Positions 17,569 through 24,448 of a stretch of 47,135 nt of DNA are shown here, in pieces. Position 1 is the stretch's first letter; the number at the start of each line of letters is the position of its first letter. The notes below the pieces were generated by a model that saw only the letters and a program-made list of their open reading frames with translations, made no database searches and was not told the origin of the DNA. Position numbers and translations under genes: made by a program. This DNA is from Sulfurovum sp. (GTDB lineage Bacteria > Campylobacterota > Campylobacteria > Campylobacterales > Sulfurovaceae), in the NCBI GenBank assembly GCA_002733215.1, contig NVUY01000001.1, forward strand, positions 1 through 47,135, given 5' to 3'.

Positions 17569-18806
17569 TAGAATTCTCCTCCATGTTCGCTTTTACCGGC
17601 TACGGCACTTGCTGCTGCGTGAATACCTATACCGATACCTGCTGCGGTAAGTAATCCTAAACCAAATTCATCAACTGTTTTCTCAACACCACCTGTTGGT
17701 GCTTTGATGTTAGCATTTGACATTGGTCTCTCGTATGCGTATTTATCCCAGAAATCTGGTTCAGAACACCCGATACATCCACGTCCAACACCAATAGGCC
17801 AGTTCACACCTTCGTTATAACGAATGATTGAACAGTTATTGAATGTCATTGGACCTTTACATCCTAATTTATAGAGACAGAAGTTGTTTTTTGCACCTTC
17901 ATCTCCCCACTCCTCTACATACTCACCTGCATCAAAGTGTCCACGTCTTTCACAGTTATCATGGATACGATACCCAAATGCGAACTTAGGACGCAATAAC
18001 GAGTCAAGCTCAGGGATAGACCCCGTCAATACATAGTGTAAGATAACCCCTACCATGTTAGATGGGTTCGCTGGACAGGCAGGAATGTTAATAATTGGCT
18101 TACCTTTAATCACATCCATCACACCCACTGAATCAGTTGGGTTAGGCGCTGCTGCGGGTATACCACCATAGGTAGCACAAGAACCAACAGCTATTACTGC
18201 TGCTGCACCTTCTGCTGCACGGTGTAAGTGATCTACAAAGGTTTCACCTGTTGCACCGATAGTTCCATAGTTACCATCCATGCCTAGTGGCACTGCACCT
18301 TCAACAAAAAGAAGGTACTTACCTTTAAAGTGTTCCATTGCTTCATTCATTTGCTTCTCAGCCTGGTGACCAGAAGCTGCCTGAAGTATTTCGTGGAATT
18401 CCAATGAAATGAGATCTAAAATGATCTCGTCAATTTTTGGTCCGTCTGAACGCAAAAGTGCTTCTGAGTTACCTGCACAGTCGGAGAGTTCTACCCATAT
18501 AACCGGTACTCTGTTCATAAGTACTGCGGCTTCTGCCACAAGTGGCGTAAATGAAGCAGGAAGCATAAGCATCGCAGTTGTTGCAGATGCCCACTTTAAA
18601 AAGTCTCTTCTTTCAAGACCCTGATCCTCAATACTTTCTGTAAAGTCCATTCTATTGTTAAGAGGTTTGAGCTTTTTTAAGTCCTCAATCCTCTTCTGAC
18701 AGGATATATACAGTTCGTCATAATAGGCATCGCCTTTGTTTGTATCTACTTTTGCACTTTCGGCCGTAAACAGTTTTTTTACGGATTCTTCTTTGTCTAT
18801 ACTCAT
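17568..18806 (-). CDS. hydA: HydA, iron-sulfur small subunit of group 1 [NiFe] hydrogenase
   Basis: Electron-transfer subunit (412 aa) exported by Tat with HydB. The twin-arginine motif RRDFLK is at 66-71 after a long cytosolic N-region, cleavage is expected near AEAA, and a C-terminal membrane anchor lies at ~381-400. Cluster residues: C110, the Cys in VGSCATYGG and the Cys in IPACPANP for the proximal cluster; HDNCERRGHF and CLYKLGCKGP for the distal; NNCS...GCIGC for the medial. The second proximal Cys expected at 113 is Asn (DCAGNSE instead of CTGCSE). A strong AAGGAG site precedes the ATG. First gene of the hydABCD operon. Confidence 0.95.
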   Translation of the reverse strand: MSIDKEESVKKLFTAESAKVDTNKGDAYYDELYISCQKRIEDLKKLKPLNNRMDFTESIEDQGLERRDFLKWASATTAMLMLPASFTPLVAEAAVLMNRVPVIWVELSDCAGNSEALLRSDGPKIDEIILDLISLEFHEILQAASGHQAEKQMNEAMEHFKGKYLLFVEGAVPLGMDGNYGTIGATGETFVDHLHRAAEGAAAVIAVGSCATYGGIPAAAPNPTDSVGVMDVIKGKPIINIPACPANPSNMVGVILHYVLTGSIPELDSLLRPKFAFGYRIHDNCERRGHFDAGEYVEEWGDEGAKNNFCLYKLGCKGPMTFNNCSIIRYNEGVNWPIGVGRGCIGCSEPDFWDKYAYERPMSNANIKAPTGGVEKTVDEFGLGLLTAAGIGIGIHAAASAVAGKSEHGGEF

Positions 18807-18821
18807 TCTATTCTCCTTTAA

Positions 18822-18861
18822 TATTTTAGAATTCTTTTTTTGTAAGTATTTTAGAATTCTT
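18822..18861. repeat. 15-bp direct repeat in the hydA leader
   Basis: TATTTTAGAATTCTT occurs at 18822-18836 and again at 18847-18861 (25-bp period). Each copy contains the palindrome AGAATTCT. It lies between the predicted hydA transcription start and its ribosome site, so it could be a regulatory site pair in the leader; the function is unknown. Confidence 0.6.
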
Positions 18862-18868
18862 ATTGTAT

Positions 18869-18882
18869 TGAATACTCGTTCA
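18869..18882. promoter_or_regulatory. TGAAT-N4-GTTCA operator-like site 1 at the hydA promoter
   Basis: One mismatch from TGAAT-N4-ATTCA. It overlaps the start predicted from the -10 at 18885-18890, the same geometry as the palindrome at the nrf start. Confidence 0.4.
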
Positions 18883-18884
18883 TT

Positions 18885-18890
18885 ACTATA
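18885..18890 (-). promoter_or_regulatory. candidate -10 box of hydA
   Basis: TATAGT on the minus strand, about 80 nt upstream of the ATG. The area is very AT-rich, so other hexamers further upstream are possible. Confidence 0.35.
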
Positions 18891-18912
18891 TAAAACTAAA
18901 CTTAAATAAAAT

Positions 18913-18926
18913 TGAATTCCTATTCA
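18913..18926. promoter_or_regulatory. TGAAT-N4-ATTCA operator-like site 2 upstream of hydA
   Basis: Exact match to the shared core with TCCT as spacer, about 25 bp upstream of the candidate hydA -10, i.e. in the -35 area. Confidence 0.45.
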
Positions 18927-19080
18927 TTCCTAGTAAAAAAGTTTAATTTGTTTATTTTTAAGGATAAAAAAAACTATACTTATACTTTATATAAATATAG
19001 TTTATATTTCTCATGTAGTAAAAATTCTAATTTAAATTATTTGCTTCAGTTATTGTTACCTATAATTAAAATATTTGGAT

Positions 19081-19100
19081 AAATGAATACAGATTCATTT
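19081..19100. promoter_or_regulatory. TGAAT-N4-ATTCA operator-like site 3 upstream of hydA
   Basis: Exact core at 19084-19097 with the arms extended to 8 bp each (AAATGAAT / ATTCATTT, spacer ACAG). Confidence 0.5.
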
Positions 19101-19128
19101 GTTTTTAAGTTTACATAGTCTAATATAC

Positions 19129-19142
19129 TGAATAGGTATTCA
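19129..19142. promoter_or_regulatory. TGAAT-N4-ATTCA operator-like site 4 upstream of hydA
   Basis: Exact core with spacer AGGT, 45 bp from site 3. Confidence 0.45.
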
Positions 19143-19243
19143 CTTTTAACCGGGTGATGCTTACATACATACAACATATGGTTATCTATCTATTTTTATG
19201 CTCCTCCTTAATTCGGTGCACTATATATAACCGTATGTTACTC

Positions 19244-19610
19244 ATTAATATTGTTCAGCCAGATAATTATGTAAGTCATCTTAACAAAAGATTTTCAAAT
19301 TATTGTTCATGCAAATATATGTTTCCTTTTAAATAGACATGGTATCTGGTTGTATAATATTCATATTGTTTAGTACACAGTCAGATACCTTGTCCAAAGA
19401 AGTAAATGATGTTATATAGTGTTTCCTATATCCTTTATATCTGGCTGTGCAGTGAACAATCGAATGGTGTGTCTATTATTTAGTACACAGTCAGATACAG
19501 TGTCAAAATGGGGATTACATATAAATTTCTTCAGAATTCAATGATGTTATATAAGTTTTATATCGTATCCGAATCTCCTTATCTATATTCTGACTGTGTA
19601 GTGAATACCT
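19244..19610. repeat. three tandem units bounded by alternating inverted repeats
   Basis: A ~23-bp motif with core CACAGTCAGATA (reverse TATCTGACTGTG) occurs six times in strictly alternating orientation. Forward copies: 19244-19270 (degenerate), 19365-19388, 19475-19498. Reverse copies: 19341-19360 (degenerate), 19438-19460, 19584-19610. This defines units of roughly 117, 96 and 136 bp. The last two also share AATGATGTTATATA inside (19405-19418, 19540-19553), so they are diverged tandem duplicates. Adjacent reverse-forward pairs form palindromes across the joints. Could be miniature elements, activator sites or repeated small RNAs. Confidence 0.65.
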
Positions 19611-19648
19611 ATACATACCTAAAGAAGTTTCGCATCTTCACTGCATGT

Positions 19649-20950
19649 TTATTGTGTCGTACAGACAGAACATACATCAAAAGTACGAAAAATGAAGGTT
19701 GCCTCTTCTATGTTCTGTGAACCTACCATCGCCTTAATAGCGATACCCTGCTCCTCTTTATTCCCATGACTTAAGTTCCACTGTGTGGGCGTAATGATCT
19801 CATACTGCTCGATCAAACCATTTTTAACACTGCTCTTATGTATCAATGAACCACGCGCAGCCTCAACAATCCCCGTACCTTCAAAATCATTTAATATACT
19901 CTTGCGATCCAAGGTACAGGAAAGTTCATTTAAATCCAGGTTTTGAAGTAGTCTCTTTGTATGTGCTAAAAGAGTTGCTATCTCATGTATACGTGCAAAT
20001 ACCCGGGTTAGCAAAGAATCTTTATATCGCTTATGAAGATTTTTGACTATAGGTGTTTTAGCCACCATACCACGCGCTAATGGCCCTACTTCATAAAGTT
20101 TATTTTTGTATGTCACAGCCTTGGCTACTGTACCCATTTGTGCAGTTTCATGTACAAATGTACTATCTACACGGGAAACCGTAGTGACAATAGATTTACC
20201 GGGTTTAGACAATATACTCTCACCAAACACAATAAATCTGTCATGACTCTTCCCTATCTCGGTCATACCGTTACTGCCTATAAGATGCAACAACTTACCA
20301 AAATCGCCTCCTATACGATGAAAATCTGCACACATATCTATAGCAAGATACTCATCCAAAGACAGTCCCGTCACCACTTGCTCAAAGAACGTAACACTTT
20401 CATCCACAAGACTCTGTGCCTGCATCACATCCAGATAGGTAGGATCGCAGGTCACACCACCGGGTACAGCATACGAGGAATGTGGCCACTGCCCTGCAAA
20501 TATTGCCAATGCTTTTGTAATGGTAGAAGAGAGGTAGGTGGCTTTCATCGCATAATTCTCTTCACTTTTACAGTCCAGATATGTTTCGATCTGCGGAAGC
20601 AATGTCAGATAAAGCCATTTGATATGGTTTTGTATGAGTTCACAAGCAAGGGTAAATTCTCTTATATCCTTCGCCTTTGATGTCAACTCAATTTTTACGC
20701 CCGCATTTTCATAGCCATTTTCTATGGCACGTACTGCTGCAAGTAAATGGGCATGGTTACAAATGCCGCAGACCCTTGGAGTAATGACCAAGGCATCACG
20801 GGGATCTTTTCCTTGCAGTATTTCTTCTATCCCTCGGTAAAATCCGAAGTTGATCCTTACATCTTCTATCTTTCCCTCATTAAACGTAAAGTCAAGTTCT
20901 GCCTCACCTTCAATTTTCTCAATGAGCTGTTTGATCTTTAATGATTTCAC
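19649..20950 (-). CDS. group 2 (cytosolic) [NiFe] hydrogenase large subunit
   Basis: Catalytic subunit of a second hydrogenase (433 aa). N-terminal Cys pair in RVCGICNHAH near residues 59-68; C-terminal pair in FDVCSVC. The chain stops three residues later (CSVCTTQ), so it lacks the C-terminal tail that maturation proteases remove, as in regulatory HupV/HoxC; the family's terminal His is Gln. There is no export signal on either subunit, so it works in the cytosol. Candidates are a group 2d-like enzyme proposed to feed CO2 fixation in Campylobacterota and Aquificota, or a group 2b-like H2 sensor. No sensor kinase is nearby. GTG start overlaps the small subunit stop (GTGA). Confidence 0.9.
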   Translation of the reverse strand: MKSLKIKQLIEKIEGEAELDFTFNEGKIEDVRINFGFYRGIEEILQGKDPRDALVITPRVCGICNHAHLLAAVRAIENGYENAGVKIELTSKAKDIREFTLACELIQNHIKWLYLTLLPQIETYLDCKSEENYAMKATYLSSTITKALAIFAGQWPHSSYAVPGGVTCDPTYLDVMQAQSLVDESVTFFEQVVTGLSLDEYLAIDMCADFHRIGGDFGKLLHLIGSNGMTEIGKSHDRFIVFGESILSKPGKSIVTTVSRVDSTFVHETAQMGTVAKAVTYKNKLYEVGPLARGMVAKTPIVKNLHKRYKDSLLTRVFARIHEIATLLAHTKRLLQNLDLNELSCTLDRKSILNDFEGTGIVEAARGSLIHKSSVKNGLIEQYEIITPTQWNLSHGNKEEQGIAIKAMVGSQNIEEATFIFRTFDVCSVCTTQ

Positions 20951-21840
20951 TTATCATACTCCATGAGACGCTCGGTAAAACGTTTTATTTTAAAACTTTT
21001 AGTCACCCCTGTCAGCGTTAAGTAAGCACGTTTAGGGACACCTAATGGCATCTTGGCTGGTATACCCATATTTGTCTTGGTTCTGAAAAGAGATTCTTGT
21101 GGATAATTCGGCTCAGTACATCCAAAACATGGTGTACCCACACGTGTTTTTGAACTTGTGTCATTCCAGAGTATTTTATTACAACTGCCTCGTGTATAGG
21201 GCCCCTGACAGCCATTTTCATAAAAGAGACATCCCTCCTTCAGTCCAAAGTTCTTTACATCTATCTTCCATTCAAAGTACTCATTTCGCGTACATCCTGT
21301 ATGTACAGTATATCCGTAAAGCTCTACCGGACGGTGTAAATTATCTATAGCTATCTTTTTTTTATTGGCTATCATGAGCAATACATAAGACATCCACTTA
21401 GGGTGCATAGGACAACCAGGCAGAGAAATGAGTTTAGATCTATACATCTCATAACGGCTTGTCTGCTCTTCAAGATCAAAACAAAAACCAGAAATATTCT
21501 CAGGATCTTTTTGTTTAAAGATACCACCAAACGTAGCACAAGTACCTGCCGAGATAATATGTTGTGCTTTATTTGCATAGGTTTCAATAAGAGATGAGAC
21601 TTCCACTCCCCCTTTTAAAAATCCTTTTTGAGTAAAAGACCCTTCCAGTATTAATACATCGCAAGGGACTATACCTTCAATCACATCATTGAAAGTATAG
21701 CTACCTTCAAGTGCCGGGTGATGCACTATTTCAAAGTGATCTAAGATAGAAAAAAGGTCTGGATGGTTTAAAAAAGAGTGGGTGTTTCCATTACAGGTGA
21801 TAGATTGTAACCAAAGTAAACGAGGTTTTGTTACCATCAT
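20947..21840 (-). CDS. group 2 (cytosolic) [NiFe] hydrogenase small subunit
   Basis: Iron-sulfur electron-transfer subunit (297 aa) without Tat signal or membrane anchor. The proximal motif is LLWLQSITCNGNTHSF (C16, N19), the CxGN form seen in cyanobacterial HupS and other group 2 small subunits in place of CxGC. Other cluster residues are in SAGTCATFGG, SLPGCPMHP, HTGCTRNEYF, CLFYENGCQGP and GTPCFGC. It is followed by the large subunit with a 4-nt overlap and preceded by the TetR gene 50 nt upstream, so the three genes probably form one transcript. Confidence 0.9.
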   Translation of the reverse strand: MMVTKPRLLWLQSITCNGNTHSFLNHPDLFSILDHFEIVHHPALEGSYTFNDVIEGIVPCDVLILEGSFTQKGFLKGGVEVSSLIETYANKAQHIISAGTCATFGGIFKQKDPENISGFCFDLEEQTSRYEMYRSKLISLPGCPMHPKWMSYVLLMIANKKKIAIDNLHRPVELYGYTVHTGCTRNEYFEWKIDVKNFGLKEGCLFYENGCQGPYTRGSCNKILWNDTSSKTRVGTPCFGCTEPNYPQESLFRTKTNMGIPAKMPLGVPKRAYLTLTGVTKSFKIKRFTERLMEYDK

Positions 21841-21890
21841 ATCTCTATCCTAGATCCCAAAGTAACCTAGGAAAAGGATCATATGGCATA

Positions 21891-22484
21891 TTATGCCTTT
21901 AACGCATTATAAATATTACGAGAGATGTCATCGATATAATATTCAATATCATGAGGAAGGACTTCTTCACCTTTGAGAAATACCATACCTCCCAAGTAAC
22001 CCATAAAAAGCCCAAAGGCAGAAAAAAAGTCCTGGTTTCGTAATTCTCCTGAACTTACAGACTCATCAAAGAAAATCATAATTTCTGTGATAAATCCGGA
22101 AACACATACTATGCCCTCACATCCATCAGAAAAAACTTCACGATTAGAAAGATAAACACGCAAAAAATACTCTATCATCTCTGGCTTCTCTTTTGCCATA
22201 GTAAAATAAACGGACACTATTTGATATATCTTCTCTTGGGCACTTACGTCAGTCATATTCACTACACGTATCTTCTTTCCCAAAGCTTCAGAAGTATATT
22301 TTATGATTTCTTGGGCAAGTATATCTTTTGATGAAAAATAATTATATAAATTCCCCACAGACATTTGAAGTTTAGCAGCAATATCAGGTATAGTTGTTTT
22401 ATGAAAACCATTTCTAGAAAAAAGCTGTAATGCGGTCTGTATGATAGATTCTCTTTTTAATGCTTTTTTTTCTGCTATTTTCAA
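21891..22484 (-). CDS. TetR/AcrR-family transcriptional regulator
   Basis: DNA-binding regulator of 197 residues. The N-terminal helix-turn-helix domain spans about 10-56 (IIQTALQLFSRNGFHKTTIP and VGNLYNYFSSKDILAQEII). The C-terminal ligand/dimer domain is not assignable to a ligand class. It starts with TTG behind GAAGGA. It is first in a probable operon with the group 2 hydrogenase. Dimeric TetR proteins bind palindromes, and the TGAAT-N4-ATTCA sites upstream of hydA and nrfH are natural candidate targets; no copy of the motif was found upstream of this gene, so autoregulation is not supported. Confidence 0.9.
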   Translation of the reverse strand: MKIAEKKALKRESIIQTALQLFSRNGFHKTTIPDIAAKLQMSVGNLYNYFSSKDILAQEIIKYTSEALGKKIRVVNMTDVSAQEKIYQIVSVYFTMAKEKPEMIEYFLRVYLSNREVFSDGCEGIVCVSGFITEIMIFFDESVSSGELRNQDFFSAFGLFMGYLGGMVFLKGEEVLPHDIEYYIDDISRNIYNALKA

Positions 22485-22787
22485 AATATTCCTTCTTTAA
22501 TTCATCACTTTTGATTCTATCATAAGTCTCCATCACTTCCGCCTATTCCAAATACATAGTGTTGAAGTTATCTTAAACGTAACATAGTTTAATGTATTTT
22601 ATATGAACTATCAGCAAGAGATTTTAGCATAAAGACATTTTATCTATTTTCTTAGTTGTGATACTTATGCTGACTAAGAAAAATCAAAGTCAGATTACTG
22701 TATTATAGCGCTTCAAAATTCTTGCTCATTTTAGACGAGTTAAAAATAACTCGCATTTATATGGGCTACTAAACCAAAAGGAACACC
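22485..22787. other. 303-bp divergent intergenic region (TetR / rpsR)
   Basis: Non-coding. It contains the promoters of the divergent TetR and rpsR genes: a possible plus-strand -10 TATTAT at 22701-22706, and a perfect leader hairpin at 22736-22753 (CGAGTTA-AAAA-TAACTCG) some 35 nt upstream of the rpsR start. No TGAAT-N4-ATTCA site is present. Confidence 0.6.
22736..22753 (+). promoter_or_regulatory. leader hairpin upstream of rpsR
   Basis: Seven-base-pair perfect stem with an AAAA loop in the predicted rpsR 5' leader. There is no U-run after it, so it is not a terminator. Ribosomal protein leaders often bind their own product, so feedback control is possible but unproven. Confidence 0.4.
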
Positions 22788-23051
22788 ATGGCAGAAAGAA
22801 GAAAATTTAAAAAAAGATTTTGTAAATATTGCGAAACTAAAGTAGACTTTATAGACTACAAAGAATTGGGACAACTTAAATACTCACTTAGTGAGAGATT
22901 TAAAATTATGCCAAGAAGACTTACAGGTAACTGTAAACGTCACCAAGAGCTTGTAACAATAGCGATCAAAAGAGCGAGACAAACAGCTTTGATACCTTAC
23001 ATCGTAGACAGAAAGAATGTTGTTGAACATCCATTCGAAAACCTAAGATAG
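22788..23051 (+). CDS. rpsR: 30S ribosomal protein S18
   Basis: Small-subunit ribosomal protein (87 aa) that pairs with S6 on 16S rRNA. The basic core with [11 protein letters not shown] and [13 protein letters not shown] is diagnostic. The Cys set (CKYC near residue 12 and NCKRH) indicates the zinc-binding form. AAGGAACACC precedes the ATG. In most bacteria, including relatives, rpsR follows rpsF and ssb; here it stands alone, with a TetR gene diverging upstream and a terminator directly after it. Confidence 0.97.
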   Translation: MAERRKFKKRFCKYCETKVDFIDYKELGQLKYSLSERFKIMPRRLTGNCKRHQELVTIAIKRARQTALIPYIVDRKNVVEHPFENLR

Positions 23052-23058
23052 GGTTAAA

Positions 23059-23100
23059 ATTCATTCTTATCATAATGATAAGAATGAATACCTTTCCTTT
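23059..23100 (+). terminator. rho-independent terminator after rpsR
   Basis: Perfect 13-bp stem (23059-23071 with 23077-23089), 5-nt loop, then a T-rich tail (CCTTTCCTTTT). Confidence 0.8.
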
Positions 23101-23278
23101 TAAGAATCCGTACTATATTCAAGATTCAAGTAAGCAAAAAAACTACACTTCCTATGATATAACTAATAATACTATAGCACAGCTACATCTGAACTCAAAA
23201 CCTTTTTCGAAATGCTTAGTGGCTTTAATAATGATAAGCCTAGAAGACTAATCTTATCAAATAAGTGTATTTTTTTGA

Positions 23279-23284
23279 TATAAT
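23279..23284 (+). promoter_or_regulatory. -10 box of the Fic gene
   Basis: TATAAT within TTGATATAATTA, about 36 nt before the ATG. The same TTGATATAATTA string occurs upstream of adk, suggesting a housekeeping promoter pattern. No strong -35. Confidence 0.5.
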
Positions 23285-23319
23285 TAAGAGTTTAATCTTA
23301 ATATTTTAAAGAAGTCACT

Positions 23320-24429
23320 ATGCATAAAAACAAAAAATGGATTTGGGAACATAGCAATTATCCACATTTTACCTATAACAAAGATAGACTAGATCAACTC
23401 ATTTTAGAGACGACTAAAGAGCAGGGCATACTTGAGGGAGAAATAAAACATTTAACGCAAGATGAAAGTACTTCGTTTCAATTGGAAACTGCATTAAATG
23501 AAATTATCTACACTTCTTATATGGAGGGTGAAATACTCAAACGTTCAAGTGTGCGAGCGTCTTTGCGAAAACAATTTGAAAAGTTTGAGACACAAGGGTC
23601 TACCAAACATACGGATAACATAGCCTCTGTACAAGAAGATGCAAATCATAATTATGAACCCCTCACGGTACAAAGGTTAAATACCTGGCATTTAGATTTG
23701 ATGAAAGAGGGAGAGTATGATTCTACACAAGTCACCGTGGGTGAATTTAGAAACTATGATGAAATGTATGTGACTTCCGGAAGTGGGTCTAGAACAAGAG
23801 TACATTACCAAGCCATACCACACAAAGAGATAGACAGGGCTATGGAGACATTTTTAGCCTACTGTAATACCTCGACAGAGAGTGCTTTTATAAAAAGTGC
23901 CATAGCCCATATATGGTTTGTTCAAATCCATCCCTATGATGATGGCAATGGTAGAATTGCAAGAAATATAAGCAACCATATTCTCTCTAAAGAACTTGGT
24001 TTAGACAGCAGATATTTCTCATTATCTCTTTCTATCCATAATGACGTAAGCACCTATGGGCATATTTTAGAAGAGAGCAATAGACTGGTTAAAAATCCGA
24101 ATTTAGATTTAAGTACTTGGATTGAATGGCATACAAATACAATTGCCAAAGCGATTAAGCTATCGATTAAACATATTGATGCTACGATAGAAAAAACAAA
24201 GTTTTATGACAAAATCAGAGATATCAAAATAAATAAAAATCAATCCAAAGCCATCAATATGTTAATTGTGGGGAAAGAAACGATGATCAATAACAATATG
24301 TATAGGACTATGACCGGCGCGAGCCAAGTGACAGCATCAAGACAGTTAACTGACTTGGTTAAAAAAGAAGTATTAAGAAAAGTTTCCGGAAATGAAGGAC
24401 GAAGCACTGCCTATGAACTTAATGTTTAG
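23320..24429 (+). CDS. Fic-domain adenylyltransferase with cis inhibitory helix and C-terminal winged helix
   Basis: Cytosolic AMP-transferase of 369 residues. Order: an N-terminal DUF4172-like region; an N-terminal inhibitory helix with TSYMEG (65-70), fitting the class II (S/T)xxxE(G/N) motif in which Glu blocks the ATP site; and a Fic core with catalytic HPYDDGNGRIAR (His204). The last ~60 residues look like a winged helix-turn-helix (TASRQLTDLVKKEVLRKV), so it may bind DNA or recognise a nucleic-acid-associated target. AAAGAAG precedes the ATG. It is a lone plus-strand gene between unrelated neighbours and may be acquired. The target is not predictable. Confidence 0.92.
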   Translation: MHKNKKWIWEHSNYPHFTYNKDRLDQLILETTKEQGILEGEIKHLTQDESTSFQLETALNEIIYTSYMEGEILKRSSVRASLRKQFEKFETQGSTKHTDNIASVQEDANHNYEPLTVQRLNTWHLDLMKEGEYDSTQVTVGEFRNYDEMYVTSGSGSRTRVHYQAIPHKEIDRAMETFLAYCNTSTESAFIKSAIAHIWFVQIHPYDDGNGRIARNISNHILSKELGLDSRYFSLSLSIHNDVSTYGHILEESNRLVKNPNLDLSTWIEWHTNTIAKAIKLSIKHIDATIEKTKFYDKIRDIKINKNQSKAINMLIVGKETMINNNMYRTMTGASQVTASRQLTDLVKKEVLRKVSGNEGRSTAYELNV

Positions 24430-24448
24430 GGGGTGTTTTGCATTACTA

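Larger units (their letters stand above)
18807..19648. other. 842-bp non-coding region between the two hydrogenase operons
   Basis: Very AT-rich and without a convincing gene: plus-strand open frames of 60-70 codons have no ribosome site and no recognisable domain. The half near hydA holds the direct repeat, candidate promoter and four TGAAT-N4-ATTCA-type sites. The other half (19244-19610) holds three units bounded by inverted repeats. No clear terminator follows the group 2 large subunit stop at 19649, so some hydA transcription could come from read-through. Confidence 0.7.

Noticed and set aside
19244..19610. CRISPR-like repeat array
   Set aside because: Copies alternate in orientation, spacing is irregular (about 27 to 120 bp), copies are diverged and no cas gene is present.
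19154..19720. Two plus-strand open frames (19154-19336 and 19508-19720) as small genes
   Set aside because: No ribosome site, no recognisable composition or domain; the second runs into the group 2 large subunit gene on the other strand.
21885..21897. GGCATA/TATGCC palindrome at the end of the TetR gene as an operator
   Set aside because: Only 6-bp arms, overlaps the TetR stop codon, and does not resemble the TGAAT-N4-ATTCA sites; too weak to call.
23320..24429. Fic protein as part of a toxin-antitoxin pair
   Set aside because: The inhibitory helix is in the same chain and no small antitoxin gene flanks it.
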